From Brevibacterium sp. (lineage in GTDB: Bacteria > Actinomycetota > Actinomycetes > Actinomycetales > Brevibacteriaceae): a DNA stretch of 62,896 bases. This document shows, in pieces, positions 8,771-17,552 of the stretch; position 1 is the stretch's first letter, and the number at the start of each line of letters is the position of its first letter. Position numbers and translations under genes: made by a program. Location of the stretch: the NCBI GenBank assembly GCA_031179165.1, contig JAPSIC010000004.1, positions 1 to 62,896 of the forward strand. The letters run 5' to 3'. The notes beneath the pieces were generated by a model, which was given only the letters and a program-made list of their open reading frames with translations, was not told the origin of the DNA and did no database searches.

Positions 8771-9128
8771 GCGGTCATGCTCACTGAGCTCGCCGTCGCC
8801 TGAAGTCCGCCCGCTGTGTCCATGCCTCCAGGGTAGTCCTCGGTCCTGAGACTCTGCCAACCGTCGGGCGCGGACGTGGCCGAGATCTCGCCCTCGCCTC
8901 GGCGCTGGGCCCGCGGCCGAGGCCTCTCCGCGCTGGGCCCGGTTCGCGGTGTCGGTTGATTCGCACGGCCCATTTACCCGCGCCGGCCCCACCTGCGACT
9001 GGTGCCGGCGCGGCGAAGTGACCCGTCTCGGGGAAGGTCGTCGCTGAAGCAGAAGAGCGTGCAGACAGACGAAATGACCCGAACCAAGCGGTTCGGGTCA
9101 TTTCTTCAGTACTTGACTCAGCCGAGGA
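8771..9128. other. Intergenic region between copD-ctaG and hup
   Basis: No convincing gene. It contains a short direct repeat, GCGCTGGGCCCG at 8902-8913 and 8930-8941, in the region upstream of the CopD/CtaG gene, and the hup terminator. Long frames here are arginine/proline-rich shadows. Confidence 0.5.
9071..9104 (-). terminator. Intrinsic terminator after hup (possibly bidirectional)
   Basis: A perfect 15-bp stem, GAAATGACCCGAACC (9071-9085) against 9090-9104, closes a four-base loop (AAGC). The A/T-rich base of the stem gives a short T run on both strands. It lies 25 bases beyond the hup stop. Confidence 0.85.
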
Positions 9129-9416
9129 TCACTCAGGGCTGCCGGCGGCGGCCTTGAGCTTGGAACCGGCGGACAGCTTCACGGAGTAGCCGGCCTTGAT
9201 CTGGATCTCTTCACCGGTCTGCGGGTTACGGCCCTTGCGAGCGGCGCGCTCGGTGCGCTCGACTGCCAACCATCCGGGGATGGTGAGCTTTTCTCCCTGA
9301 GCGACAACGTCGGAGAAGACGTCGAAGACACCATCGAGAACGTCAGAGACCTGCTTCTGAGTCAGGCCCGACTTCTCTGCAACTTCTGCTACGAGCTCAC
9401 TACGGTTCTTAGCCAT
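9129..9416 (-). CDS. hup: HU-family DNA-binding protein
   Basis: The 95-residue nucleoid protein carries the HU fold: N-terminal helices (MAKNRSELVAEVAEKSGLTQ), then the beta-arm with RAARKGRNPQTGEEIQI and C-terminal GYSVKLSAGSKLKAA. It is the short form, without the long Lys/Ala-rich tail of mycobacterial HupB. The usual GFG(T/S)F before the arm is replaced by PGWLAVE. AAGGAGG precedes the ATG. It follows the rpmB-rpmG-rpsN cluster on the same strand after 69 bp and has its own strong terminator. Confidence 0.95.
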   Translation of the reverse strand: MAKNRSELVAEVAEKSGLTQKQVSDVLDGVFDVFSDVVAQGEKLTIPGWLAVERTERAARKGRNPQTGEEIQIKAGYSVKLSAGSKLKAAAGSPE

Positions 9417-9485
9417 AAAAGTGTCCTCCTTAGGACAAGTCGGTAGGTTACCGGTCCGTTTTTCCGATAACGAACTTCCTCGAGA

Positions 9486-9791
9486 TTACCAGCTGGACTT
9501 GGTGATGCCCGGCAACTCGCCGTTGTGCGCCATTTCGCGGAAACGCACACGGGAGAGACCGAACTTGCGCAGGTAACCGCGGGGGCGGCCGTCTACCTGG
9601 TCACGGTTGCGAACACGAACCGGCGAAGCATCACGCGGGAGCTTCTGCAGGCCGAGCCGTGCTTCCTCGCGCTCTTCGTCGGTGCTGTTGGGCGACACGA
9701 GCTGCTTCTTGAGAGTCGCGCGACGCTCGGCATAACGTTCAACAATGACGCGACGCTGCTTGTCGCGGGCGATCTTTGACTTCTTAGCCAT
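9486..9791 (-). CDS. rpsN: 30S ribosomal protein S14, zinc-independent form
   Basis: The 101-residue long form of S14 ([20 protein letters not shown] at the start, [24 protein letters not shown] at the end). It contains no cysteine, so it lacks the zinc ribbon of the short C+ form. In actinobacteria such C- paralogues are often grouped with C- L28 and L33 and made under zinc shortage through Zur. Here it is third in rpmB-rpmG-rpsN, with six bases between the rpmG stop and its ATG. Whether the genome also has a C+ S14 cannot be seen. Confidence 0.95.
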   Translation of the reverse strand: MAKKSKIARDKQRRVIVERYAERRATLKKQLVSPNSTDEEREEARLGLQKLPRDASPVRVRNRDQVDGRPRGYLRKFGLSRVRFREMAHNGELPGITKSSW

Positions 9792-9797
9792 GCGTGA

Positions 9798-9965
9798 TCA
9801 GCGCTCCTCTCGAAAATCGACGTGCTTGCGAACTACCGGGTCGTACTTCTTGAGCACGATGCGGTCCGGGTTGTTCCGGCGGTTCTTGCGGGTCACATAG
9901 GTGTACCCGGTGCCAGCGGTCGACTTGAGCTTGATGATGGGGCGAACGTCCTGAGTCTTGGCCAT
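9798..9965 (-). CDS. rpmG: 50S ribosomal protein L33, zinc-independent form
   Basis: A short frame encoding 55 residues, beginning [20 protein letters not shown] and ending [17 protein letters not shown]. The family motif [21 protein letters not shown] is clear. There are no cysteines, so this is the C- form without a zinc site. Its ATG overlaps the rpmB stop as ATGA, so the two are translationally coupled. Confidence 0.95.
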   Translation of the reverse strand: MAKTQDVRPIIKLKSTAGTGYTYVTRKNRRNNPDRIVLKKYDPVVRKHVDFREER

Positions 9966-10201
9966 CAGAGCTTCACTCCCTTGGCGATGAGTTCAGTGAC
10001 CACGGCATCGATTCCGCGCACGTCGATGACCTTGATGCCCTTGGCGGACAGGTTGAGGGTGACGTTGCGACGCAGGGATGGAACGTAGTAGCGCTTTTTC
10101 TGAATGTTCGGGTTGAAACGACGCTTGGTACGACGCTTCGAGTGGGACACGTTGTGTCCGAAACCGGGGACTGCCCCGGTCACTTGGCAGGTTGCTGCCA
10201 T
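9965..10201 (-). CDS. rpmB: 50S ribosomal protein L28, zinc-independent form
   Basis: 78 residues with the L28 signature [25 protein letters not shown] and a C-terminal [21 protein letters not shown]. Only one cysteine of the usual CxxC pair remains (C-Q-V-T), so zinc is not bound. The ATG at 10201 is chosen over one six codons upstream because GGAGGAGAG sits just before it. It is the first gene of the rpmB-rpmG-rpsN operon; possible Zur half-sites lie upstream. Confidence 0.94.
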   Translation of the reverse strand: MAATCQVTGAVPGFGHNVSHSKRRTKRRFNPNIQKKRYYVPSLRRNVTLNLSAKGIKVIDVRGIDAVVTELIAKGVKL

Positions 10202-10847
10202 GTCTCTCCTCCAGTTCACAAGTTACCGACTCTCGAAACAAGCACGTGTGGTCAGGAACCCTGCCGGTCACACGGCCAATTGGCCGCACGTCCGCCGAGA
10301 CCTGATCACGTCAGCTTGCGCCGATGTCGGAAGACATCAACAAATTTTCACGAAGCTGCCACATCGGATTCCCATCCGACGAGCCGGAACGGTGTCCGAC
10401 GTGCGGCGTTCGCAATGAAAATTGTGTACGCCAAAACAGGTTTGCCCGTTTGGGCGAGATGTCTCACCAGCGCTGAAGCCGTAGCCTGTGAGAGATGGCC
10501 GAAGCTGGAGTGCAGCGGTGGGTGAGCACCATGTCGGTCGCACCGGGCAGTCGATGACTCTCCGACACGACACAACAGATGATAAGTCTACGGAGAACCT
10601 GGGCTCCAGGGCAAATTCACCCAGGATGCGGCCCGGGTAGGCCCCTCCGGCGGACTTCGCGATTCGAGCCGGGAGCGATTCGCGATTCAAGCCGGGAGCG
10701 ATTCCGACCTTCCGGGTGGGCGTCGCCATTCACGTCAGGGCACATCAACTGCAGTGTGTTCGCCCTTCTCCTCCTTGTTGCCCGCACTTCGATCTCATGC
10801 CAAGGTAAGGAGATGATTGCCACCACCCCTGGCACTCAGGAGGACCG
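10202..10847. other. 646-bp intergenic region between rpmB and the anchored protein gene
   Basis: No gene is supported; the long frames here are arginine/cysteine-rich and lack family resemblance. Two inverted AT-rich half-sites, ACAAATTTTCA (10340-10350) and TGAAAATTGT (10416-10425), resemble halves of the actinobacterial Zur box and lie upstream of rpmB, but neither is a complete palindrome. A 23-bp tandem repeat is listed separately. The rest contains short imperfect hairpins without a recognisable riboswitch core. Confidence 0.5.
10656..10701. repeat. 23-bp perfect-period tandem duplication in intergenic DNA
   Basis: TTCGCGATTC(G/A)AGCCGGGAGCGA occurs twice back to back (10656-10678 and 10679-10701), 22 of 23 identical. 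It has no coding role that I can see. Confidence 0.85.
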
Positions 10848-11714
10848 ATGAGCGACGTTCCACCGAGGCCGCGAATTCGTCCCGCGACCAGCGATGACTG
10901 GCACCGGGATCGATCCGAGCGATCCGGTCTCTCCGTGTCGCAGGATCAGGACACTGCGCCGACGGAGACGGAGTTCGATGACTCGACCTATTACGAGTAC
11001 ATCCAGCGGCACACGGGCGATTTCCCTGTTTCCCGCACTCGCACCGCCCCGGCATGCAATGCTCCCTACGCCCAGGAATCGGAGCCGCGCCCAGGCGGGG
11101 GCCGACCCGGCGTTCCTCCTGAGCTGGCGAACCCGGCACCGGCCTCGAAGAGGCGGACCGGCCTCAAGGTCATCACCGTCATCGTCGCCATCGTCATCGT
11201 CCTGGCGCTGTTAGCGTTCTTCGGGGTGCGGTGGCTGGCCCCGTCGACGGGAACGGTCCCGGTCGATGTGAGCGGCGACTCGGGCGAATCGGCTTCCCCC
11301 TCCCCCTCCGAGGTCCTCGTCCAGCCGAGTGCAAGCCCCGACGAGCAGTTGGGCGCCTATGTCGAGGACGGCACGAAGAACGCGGCGGACCTCGAAGGCA
11401 GCTGGGTGACACAGCTGAGCGCGAAGAAGTCGGGACTGCAGGCCGACGGGAAGACCTGGACCGTGCAGGACATCCTCAACGAGTACGAAGCCAACCGGGT
11501 CAAGTATCCCGGCGCGATCCTCATTCGCAGTGGTGACTGGGGCTCCTTCAAGGACAGCGGCTACCTCGTCACCGTCATCGACACGCCCTACCGCAGCCCG
11601 GACCAGGCGCTCGACCAGTGCCGCTCCTGGGGTCTCGACCGCGACCACTGTCTGGCCAAACGTCTGGTCAAGGACGACGGTCACGAGAACAACAGCGCCT
11701 ACCTCAAAGGGTGA
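10848..11714 (+). CDS. Membrane-anchored protein with extracytoplasmic domain, unknown function
   Basis: 288 residues: a polar, disordered N-terminal cytoplasmic part (1-100, with DDSTYYEYIQRHTG), a single membrane segment (about 105-127, VITVIVAIVIVLALLAFFGV), a Ser/Pro-rich linker (about 140-165) and a compact C-terminal domain (about 175-288). That domain contains LEGSWVTQLSAKKSG, ILNEYEANRVKYPGAILIRS and GYLVTVIDTPYRSP. It resembles extracytoplasmic domains found in many actinobacterial anchored proteins of unknown role. Two cysteines (SDQALDQCRSWGLDRDHC region) may form a disulfide. AGGAGG precedes the ATG. It is a single-gene unit followed by a hairpin terminator. Confidence 0.75.
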   Translation: MSDVPPRPRIRPATSDDWHRDRSERSGLSVSQDQDTAPTETEFDDSTYYEYIQRHTGDFPVSRTRTAPACNAPYAQESEPRPGGGRPGVPPELANPAPASKRRTGLKVITVIVAIVIVLALLAFFGVRWLAPSTGTVPVDVSGDSGESASPSPSEVLVQPSASPDEQLGAYVEDGTKNAADLEGSWVTQLSAKKSGLQADGKTWTVQDILNEYEANRVKYPGAILIRSGDWGSFKDSGYLVTVIDTPYRSPDQALDQCRSWGLDRDHCLAKRLVKDDGHENNSAYLKG

Positions 11715-11794
11715 GCTGCCGAGGAATCGGGAAGCCGCAGGCGCCCCGGGCAGCTGCAGATTTCCCCGGCAACATCAAGGTCCCGCGGCAGCCG

Positions 11795-11930
11795 CAATAC
11801 GCCTCGTTGGCTACGTGAAACGCCCCCGCAGCCGCAATACGCCCCGTCGCTGTCCGCCCCGACGGCAGCAATACCCCGCGGCAGCGGTAATACGCCTCGT
11901 TGGCTTCGCACTACGCCCCGGCAGCCGCAG
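11795..11930. repeat. Degenerate tandem repeats of GCAGCCGCAATACGCC type
   Basis: The element GCAGCCGCAATACGCC(C/T)CGT(T/C) recurs in variants around 11795, 11829, 11881 and 11921, interleaved with CGTTGGCT. It fills the convergent space between the anchored protein gene and the E2 gene and runs directly into the terminator hairpin. Confidence 0.7.
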
Positions 11931-11954
11931 AACACCCCGTTGCAACGGGGTGTT
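11931..11954 (+). terminator. Intrinsic terminator (convergent, possibly bidirectional)
   Basis: A perfect 24-base palindrome, AACACCCCGTTG (11931-11942) and its complement, folds as a GC-rich hairpin and is followed on the plus strand by TGTTTTA. It lies 217 bases beyond the anchored protein gene and could also serve the E2 gene on the opposite strand. Confidence 0.8.
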
Positions 11955-12010
11955 TTACGGCTTCACCGTCGAGTTGACGAACCGCCGACCAGCAGCACCC
12001 GCCCGCCCCG

Positions 12011-12068
12011 CTGGCTCAGGCGAGCCACAGGGCCGGCCCGAATCAAGCAACGACTGGCTCAGGCGAGC
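12011..12068. repeat. 15-bp direct repeat over the E2 stop codon
   Basis: CTGGCTCAGGCGAGC is exactly repeated at 12011-12025 and 12054-12068. The second copy contains the E2 stop codon (12059-12061) and the codons before it; the first is 43 bp beyond the stop. Confidence 0.75.
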
Positions 12069-13540
12069 AGCAGGCTCGGATCCTCGAGTCCCCGACCGAC
12101 ATCGGCGAGGAACTTCGAGATGATCTCCCCGTCGACCACCCGGTGGTCGGCGCTCACCGACAGTGTGGTGATGTCGCGCGGGACGATCTCGTCGCCGACG
12201 ACCCAGGGGCGTTTGCGGATCTGTCCGAAGGCCAGGATCGCGGCCTCTCCCGGGTTGATGATCGGCGTGCCCGCATCGACGCCGAACACGCCGACGTTCG
12301 TGATGGTGATCGTCCCGCCCGTCTGATCGGCCGGAGGAGTCTTTCCCGACCTCGCCACCGCGGTCAGCTCCTGGATGCGCTGCGCAAGTTCGGTCAGTCC
12401 CATCGAGTGGGCGTTCTTGATGTTGGGCACGATCAGCCCCCGCGGCGTGGCGGCCGCGATGCCGAGATTCACGTACTTCCTGACGACGATCTCGTCGCCC
12501 TCGAGGCACGAGTTGATGCGGGGATTGCGCCCCGCGGCCCAGGCCACGGCCTTCGCCACGAGAAGCAGAGGCGAGACCTTGACGTCCTCGCCGAGGAACT
12601 TCGTCGACTTGAGCCGACGCACGAAGTCCATCGTCGCGGTGACGTCGACATCGAGGAATTCGGTGACGTGGGGCATCGTGAACGCGGAGTCCACCATGGC
12701 CTTCGCCATCATCTTCGTCACGCCCTTGAACGGGATCCGCTCCTCGAGCTCCGCGGTTGACCCCGCACTCGCCGAGGTGGTCGCGGCGGTCGCAGCTGTG
12801 TGGTCGGGAGTTGTCGATCGCTCCGCGGCCGCCTGCACGTCCTCACGGGTGACTTCGCCCCGGGAGCCGGTCGGCACGACCGAGGCGAGATCGATGCCCA
12901 GGTCCTTGGCGAGCTTGCGCACCGGAGGCTTAGCCAACGGCTTGCCCGCCGAGGCGGCCGCCGGTGTTCCCGGCGACCCTCCAGTCGGCCCGCCATCGGG
13001 CGGTGCTGCGGCCGCTGCAGGGACTGCAGCCGGGGCAGCAGGTGCAGAGGCTCCGGACTGGCCCGAAGCGGCCATTGCCGGCTCTGCTGATCGGGGTGCG
13101 GGCACCGGCGCGGCGTTCCGCGGACGACGCTTCGACGATGCTGCTCTGGCACCATAGCCGACAAGGGTCGCGCCGCCGTCTTCGGAACCACCGGTTGCTC
13201 CGGAGCCACCGGTTGCTTCGGTTCCGCCGCCGGAGGCCTTCTGGGATGCATCGGCAGCGGCGGAGCCCGCGGCAGCACCCGAGCCCGCATCAGCGGCGGA
13301 AACACCGCCGCCGAAGCGGATGATCGGTGTGCCGACCTCGACGGTCTGGCCCTCGTCGACCAGCAGGGCGTCGACGACGCCGGCCTGGGGACTGGGGAGT
13401 TCGACGAGTGATTTCGCGGTCTCGATCTCGACGAGGATCTGGTTGACGGTCACGGTGTCGCCGGCAGCGACCTTCCAGGACACGATGTCGGCCTCGGTCA
13501 GACCTTCACCGACGTCAGGAAGTGGAAATTCGGAACTCAT
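12059..13540 (-). CDS. bkdC: Branched-chain 2-oxoacid dehydrogenase E2 (dihydrolipoyl acyltransferase)
   Basis: The 493-residue acyltransferase core of the oxoacid dehydrogenase complex. Domains in order: a single N-terminal lipoyl domain (about 1-78, lipoylated K43 in [11 protein letters not shown]); a long Ala/Gly/Pro-rich linker (about 80-205); a peripheral-subunit-binding domain (about 207-245, [21 protein letters not shown]); and the catalytic domain (about 265-493) with active-site [10 protein letters not shown]. It transfers the acyl group made by E1 to CoA. It is the last gene of E1alpha-E1beta-E2, 16 bp behind E1beta and with a good AGGAGAG site. A pyruvate-type complex is possible, but the separate E1alpha/E1beta layout fits the branched-chain type. 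Confidence 0.93.
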   Translation of the reverse strand: MSSEFPLPDVGEGLTEADIVSWKVAAGDTVTVNQILVEIETAKSLVELPSPQAGVVDALLVDEGQTVEVGTPIIRFGGGVSAADAGSGAAAGSAAADASQKASGGGTEATGGSGATGGSEDGGATLVGYGARAASSKRRPRNAAPVPAPRSAEPAMAASGQSGASAPAAPAAVPAAAAAPPDGGPTGGSPGTPAAASAGKPLAKPPVRKLAKDLGIDLASVVPTGSRGEVTREDVQAAAERSTTPDHTAATAATTSASAGSTAELEERIPFKGVTKMMAKAMVDSAFTMPHVTEFLDVDVTATMDFVRRLKSTKFLGEDVKVSPLLLVAKAVAWAAGRNPRINSCLEGDEIVVRKYVNLGIAAATPRGLIVPNIKNAHSMGLTELAQRIQELTAVARSGKTPPADQTGGTITITNVGVFGVDAGTPIINPGEAAILAFGQIRKRPWVVGDEIVPRDITTLSVSADHRVVDGEIISKFLADVGRGLEDPSLLLA

Positions 13541-13556
13541 TCATTCTCTCCTGAGG

Positions 13557-14531
13557 TCAGTAGGCCAGTGCCCGGTCGACACCGTCGAAGATGCGATCCA
13601 GGTCGGGCAGGTAGTGTTCTTCCATTCGCGAGCCGGGGTACGGGGTGTGGTACCCACCGACGCGAAGGACCGGTGCTTCGAGGTTGAAGAAGCAGCGTTC
13701 GGAGATTCGCGCGGCGATCTCCGAACCCAAGCCCAGGAAGGTCGGGGCCTCATGAGTGATGACGAGTCGGCCGGTCTTCTTCACCGACTTCTCGATGGTG
13801 GCGAAGTCGATCGGATTGAAGCTGCGCAGATCGATGAGCTCGACGCTCTTGCCCTCATCTGCCGCGGCCGAGACGACGTCCTGAGCGGTCGGCACCAAGG
13901 GGCCGTAGGCGATCAGGGTGACGTCCGTGCCCTCGTTGACGACTCGCGCGGAATGCATGTCGAGTCCCCGCTCGTTCGTGTCGACGTCCCCGCGCTGCCA
14001 GTAGCGGCGTTTGGGTTCGAAGAACATCACCGGGTCCTCGCTCCTGATCGCATCCTGGATCATCCAGTAGGCGTCGTGGGAGTTCGAGGGGGAGATCAGG
14101 CGCAGGCCCGCGTGATGGGCGAACAGCGTCTCGGGGCTCTCCGAATGGTGTTCCGGGGAGCCGATGCCGCCGCCATAGGGCACGCGGATGACCAGGGGGA
14201 TGCGTTCCCTGCCCAGGGTCCGGTTGTGCAGCTTCGCGACCTGGGTGACGATCTGGTCGTAGGCGGGGAAGATGAACGCGTCGAACTGGATCTCGATCAC
14301 GGGGCGGTAGCCGCGGATGGCCATGCCGATCGAGGTGCCGACGATGCCGGACTCGGCCAGGGGGGAATCGATGACCCGCTGGGGACCGAAGTCCTTCTGC
14401 AGGCCCTCGGTGACGCGGAAGACGCCGCCGAGCTTGCCGATGTCCTCACCAATGAGGACGACCTTCGGGTCGTCCTCCATGGCCTTGCGCAGCCCCGCCG
14501 TGATCGCTTTGGACAGCGGAAGCTTCTCCAT
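13557..14531 (-). CDS. bkdB: Branched-chain 2-oxoacid dehydrogenase E1 beta subunit
   Basis: 324 residues with the transketolase-like pyrimidine domain (GEDIGKLGGVFRVTEGL, DSPLAESGIVGTSIGMA) and C-terminal transketolase domain (about 195-320). Features typical of E1 beta are RVPYGGGIGSPEHHSES and FFEPKRRYW. It pairs with E1 alpha to decarboxylate 2-oxoacids from valine, leucine and isoleucine with thiamine diphosphate. Its ATG shares one base with the E1 alpha stop (TGATG), so translation is coupled. Confidence 0.94.
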   Translation of the reverse strand: MEKLPLSKAITAGLRKAMEDDPKVVLIGEDIGKLGGVFRVTEGLQKDFGPQRVIDSPLAESGIVGTSIGMAIRGYRPVIEIQFDAFIFPAYDQIVTQVAKLHNRTLGRERIPLVIRVPYGGGIGSPEHHSESPETLFAHHAGLRLISPSNSHDAYWMIQDAIRSEDPVMFFEPKRRYWQRGDVDTNERGLDMHSARVVNEGTDVTLIAYGPLVPTAQDVVSAAADEGKSVELIDLRSFNPIDFATIEKSVKKTGRLVITHEAPTFLGLGSEIAARISERCFFNLEAPVLRVGGYHTPYPGSRMEEHYLPDLDRIFDGVDRALAY

Positions 14532-15685
14532 CAGGCCTCACCTGCATCGGCGAACGAGGCGTGGTAGGCGCGGAACTCCTCCCGCTCCTCGTCGACGAGG
14601 GGATGGGATTCGGAGAGGACGTGGGCGAACATCTCTTCCGGCGCCGGGTCCTCCATGGTCATGCAGTTGTGGCGGATGCGGGCGGCGAGGGTGTCGGCCT
14701 CGGCGTCCACCTCGGCGAAGAACTCGTCATCGGTGTCGGTGTGCTTGTCCAGGTAGGCCTTGAGGCGCTTGAGCGGATCGCGGTCCTCCCAGATCTCCTC
14801 TTCGGCCCGGTCGCGGTACTTGGTGGGGTCGTCGGCGGTGGTGTGGGCTCCGCGGCGGTACGTGAAGGCCTCGATGAGCATCGGCCCGTTGCCCGAACGC
14901 ACGGAGTCGAGGCTGGCTCGCGCCACGGAGTACATCGCGATGATGTCATTGCCGTCGACTCGGATTCCGGGGACGCCGAAGCCCTCGCCGCGCTTGCACA
15001 GCGGTGCCGCGGTCTGGACGTGGGTCGGTTCCGAGATGGCCCACTGGTTGTTCTGGCAGAAGAACAGGACAGGGGCGTGGAAGGCCCCGGCGAAGGTCAG
15101 GGCTTCGGAGACGTCGCCCTGCGAGCTCGCACCGTCGCCGAAGCAGGCGATCGCGACCGTGTCGCGTTCGAGGTCGCCGGTCCCGACGTCACCGTCGAGT
15201 GCGACTCCCATCGCGTATCCCGTGGCGTGGAGGGTCTGTGAGCCGATGACGATCGTGTAGGTGTGGAAGCGATGCTCCTGCGGGTCCCAGCCGCCGTGGT
15301 TCTGGCCTCGGAAGATGCCGAGGAGGGTTTCGGGTTCGACACCGCGGGTATAGGCGAGGCCGTGCTCACGGTAGGTGGGGAAGACGAAGTCCTGCGGACG
15401 GGCGGCCCTGCCCATTCCGATCTGCGCCGCCTCCTGACCGAACAGGGGCGCCCAGAGACCGAGCTGTCCCTGGCGTTGGAGAGCTGAGCCCTCAGAGTCG
15501 ATTCGACGCACCAGGACCATGTCCCGGTAGAACCCGCGCAGGTCCTCGTCGGTGAGTTCTGCGGCGAAGGCGTCGTATTCACCGGATTCGACTCGATTGC
15601 CGTCTTCGGTGAGCATCTGGATCATCCGAGGTTCCGATGACTGACTGTGGGCAGTCCCGGCTCCTACTGAAATGTTGGAGGTCAT
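14531..15685 (-). CDS. bkdA: Branched-chain 2-oxoacid dehydrogenase E1 alpha subunit
   Basis: 384 residues, with the thiamine-diphosphate motif beginning GDGASSQGDVSEALTFAG and ending QNNQWAISEP, and the phosphorylation-loop-like region TYRRGAHTTADDPTKY. The ATG at 15685 is selected because AAAGGAG stands seven bases upstream; the frame extends further but without family similarity. First gene of the E1alpha-E1beta-E2 operon. No lipoamide dehydrogenase (E3) is nearby, so a shared E3 elsewhere must be used. It works with 3-hydroxyisobutyrate dehydrogenase at the valine branch. Confidence 0.93.
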   Translation of the reverse strand: MTSNISVGAGTAHSQSSEPRMIQMLTEDGNRVESGEYDAFAAELTDEDLRGFYRDMVLVRRIDSEGSALQRQGQLGLWAPLFGQEAAQIGMGRAARPQDFVFPTYREHGLAYTRGVEPETLLGIFRGQNHGGWDPQEHRFHTYTIVIGSQTLHATGYAMGVALDGDVGTGDLERDTVAIACFGDGASSQGDVSEALTFAGAFHAPVLFFCQNNQWAISEPTHVQTAAPLCKRGEGFGVPGIRVDGNDIIAMYSVARASLDSVRSGNGPMLIEAFTYRRGAHTTADDPTKYRDRAEEEIWEDRDPLKRLKAYLDKHTDTDDEFFAEVDAEADTLAARIRHNCMTMEDPAPEEMFAHVLSESHPLVDEEREEFRAYHASFADAGEA

Positions 15686-16034
15686 TTCAGTTCTCCTTTG
15701 TTCAAGGTCCAACAGCACCGGAGGTGACCAGCGGCGGACTCGTGTCGTCGGGCCAGCGACTCTGGTGGGAGTCCTCGCCCTTGAGTGATGAGGTTCACAA
15801 GTACTACTACGATAACGAATCCGCTCTCTGGGCGCCACATCGGCAGTGTGCGCCGGGGTGCTGTCTGGTCAGGTCGGTCTCAGCCTATGGGGCGAATTGC
15901 ACCCGTGTGGTCTTCGGCCAAAGGGCTGCAGGGCGAATTGTCGATCCTCGCCGAGTTGCGTGGGTATCCGACCAATGCACTTCCGATGACCGCCATCCCG
16001 ACCTTCGCCGAGGCGAGGCCGTCGTCGGCGCTGG
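15686..16034. other. 349-bp region upstream of the bkd operon
   Basis: No gene seen. On the minus strand it must contain the bkd promoter; an AT-richer stretch at about 15790-15822 (GTTCACAAGTACTACTACGA on the plus strand) is the best candidate, though no clear -35/-10 pair could be fixed. No strong hairpin terminator for the opposite side was found. Confidence 0.4.
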
Positions 16035-17552
16035 TCAGTGCCGTCTGCGTCTGCCCTGGTAATCCTTGGTGTCCTTGAGTTCGCCGGAGAAGAATCCGGA
16101 GTTCCTCGCGGTGAATCGTCGGAGGTCGGGGTGGCCGGCCCGCACCATCAGGGCGATCGAGGCGGTGTACGCGGCCGAGGAGTGTGCGGCTCCGGCCGAG
16201 GCGAACTTCGCGTCGAGCTCGGCGTCGGACATGCCGGCGAGGTTCGGGGCGCGGCGCAGTGCTTGCGGGTCGTAGTCGACGGTGACCGTCGACCACGTGT
16301 CGGTGCCGGGGTTCTCGTTGCCGTCGAGATCGGGAACGAGGTCCTGTTCGTGTTCGATGGACAGGACCTCGATGTCGTCGTCGATGGCGAAGTCCGAGAT
16401 CGGTGCGCCGACCGCCAGAAGCGCGGTGACGTTGACGTCGGCGAGAAATTCGGGGTCCGCGGCGAGGGACCCGGCGGTGATGCCGCCCTGGGAGTAGCCG
16501 ACGAGCATCACCTCCGCCTCGGATCCGATTCCCGCGTCGGTGATCGCCTGCCGGACCATCTCCCGCATCACGGTGTCATGGCCGGCCATTCCCTGGACGT
16601 TCGTCGTCAGGTCGGTCGTGTTCGGTCCCGGCTCCGGGGACCAATCGGTGGTGGCGGGGATGTAGACGATGTACCGGATGCTGCCGTCGGGGGATTCGAT
16701 CTCTTCGATGCGCACCTGCCCGGAGTCGACGCCGCGATGGCGTGCGGCTTCCCGGATGTAGAGCTCTTCGATGTCCTGCGGCGGTCGCGTGTCGGCCGGC
16801 GTGATGCCGGCGGCTCTCCACACTTCGACCTCGGAGGGCAGGAGGAGGCCGAACATCGAGGCTCCTGTGAGCACCCACGCGGTCATCGACCCGGAGTCGT
16901 GGGGCCACAGAGCATGATCGGCGTCCGTGTCGAGGAGGGCAGGCGGCAGACCCATGAAGCCGAGGACGAAGCCCGGCAGGACGTGCTCGATGACGGCTCC
17001 GGTGGCGTCGGAGTTCTCGAACACGAGGGTGATGAAGTCCTCCTTCACCGTCGCGGCCGACTGGCCGAGGTCGATGCCGAAGTGCTGGTCGATGACGGTG
17101 TCGAGCCCGGTGACGTCGAGGAGCGTGACCGTCGCGTAGACGGTGGCGGCGACGGCGATGCCGACCGGGATGAGCACGGGCAGGCTCAGCGCGAAGGCGC
17201 GACCGGCGGTGTATCCGAAGAAGTCGAGGAGGCCGCCGAAGGTCTCACTGATCCCCTGCTCGGCCTGCCGGTAGGCGGTGGCGGCGGTCCGGACCGCGAG
17301 GATGGTGGCCTCGGCTTCGACGATGACGACCGCCGCCTGCTGGTGGAAGAGGACACGGCTGGCGTCGAGGTTCAGGGCCGTGACCGGTGCGGGAACCTGG
17401 GTGAGGAGGGTGGCGAGATCGAAGTCGGCGAGGGTGCCCTCGACGAGCAGGTCGTCGATCCGGTCGGTGATCCGCCGCAACTCGATCGAACACAGGTCGG
17501 CGCGGTCGTCGACCTGCAGCCTGGGGCCTCCGTGGGTGCGGGTGGCGATCAT
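16035..17552 (-). CDS. Alpha/beta-hydrolase with helical and membrane-like N-terminal part, possible secreted effector
   Basis: 505 residues. The C-terminal part is an alpha/beta hydrolase: nucleophile elbow VGYSQGG (Ser354), an acidic region EHEQDLVPDLDGN (about 400-412) and a His in AGAAHSSAAYTAS (about 457) fit a serine lipase/esterase triad, similar in style to PE-PPE/cutinase-like hydrolases. The N-terminal 110 residues are helical. Hydrophobic stretches at about 121-150 and 190-240 could be membrane segments. No signal peptide. Start: the ATG at 17552 overlaps the preceding stop as ATGA. Third gene of a tightly coupled triad with a WXG100-like protein, which suggests type VII secretion or a related export route; this is inference. 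The substrate is unknown. Confidence 0.7.
   Translation of the reverse strand: MIATRTHGGPRLQVDDRADLCSIELRRITDRIDDLLVEGTLADFDLATLLTQVPAPVTALNLDASRVLFHQQAAVVIVEAEATILAVRTAATAYRQAEQGISETFGGLLDFFGYTAGRAFALSLPVLIPVGIAVAATVYATVTLLDVTGLDTVIDQHFGIDLGQSAATVKEDFITLVFENSDATGAVIEHVLPGFVLGFMGLPPALLDTDADHALWPHDSGSMTAWVLTGASMFGLLLPSEVEVWRAAGITPADTRPPQDIEELYIREAARHRGVDSGQVRIEEIESPDGSIRYIVYIPATTDWSPEPGPNTTDLTTNVQGMAGHDTVMREMVRQAITDAGIGSEAEVMLVGYSQGGITAGSLAADPEFLADVNVTALLAVGAPISDFAIDDDIEVLSIEHEQDLVPDLDGNENPGTDTWSTVTVDYDPQALRRAPNLAGMSDAELDAKFASAGAAHSSAAYTASIALMVRAGHPDLRRFTARNSGFFSGELKDTKDYQGRRRRH

Noticed and set aside
8781-9101. Minus-strand frame of 106 codons between hup and copD-ctaG
   Set aside because: Runs through the hup terminator and a direct repeat with Arg/Pro-rich translation; no evidence of coding.
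10430-10560. Possible riboswitch or structured RNA
   Set aside because: Only weak, inconsistent pairings were found and none matched a cobalamin, TPP, glycine or other core I know.
10337-10729. Minus-strand frame of 130 codons in the rpmB upstream gap
   Set aside because: Arg/Cys/Ser-rich composition, no ribosome site or family resemblance, and it contains the tandem 23-bp repeat; not supported as a gene.
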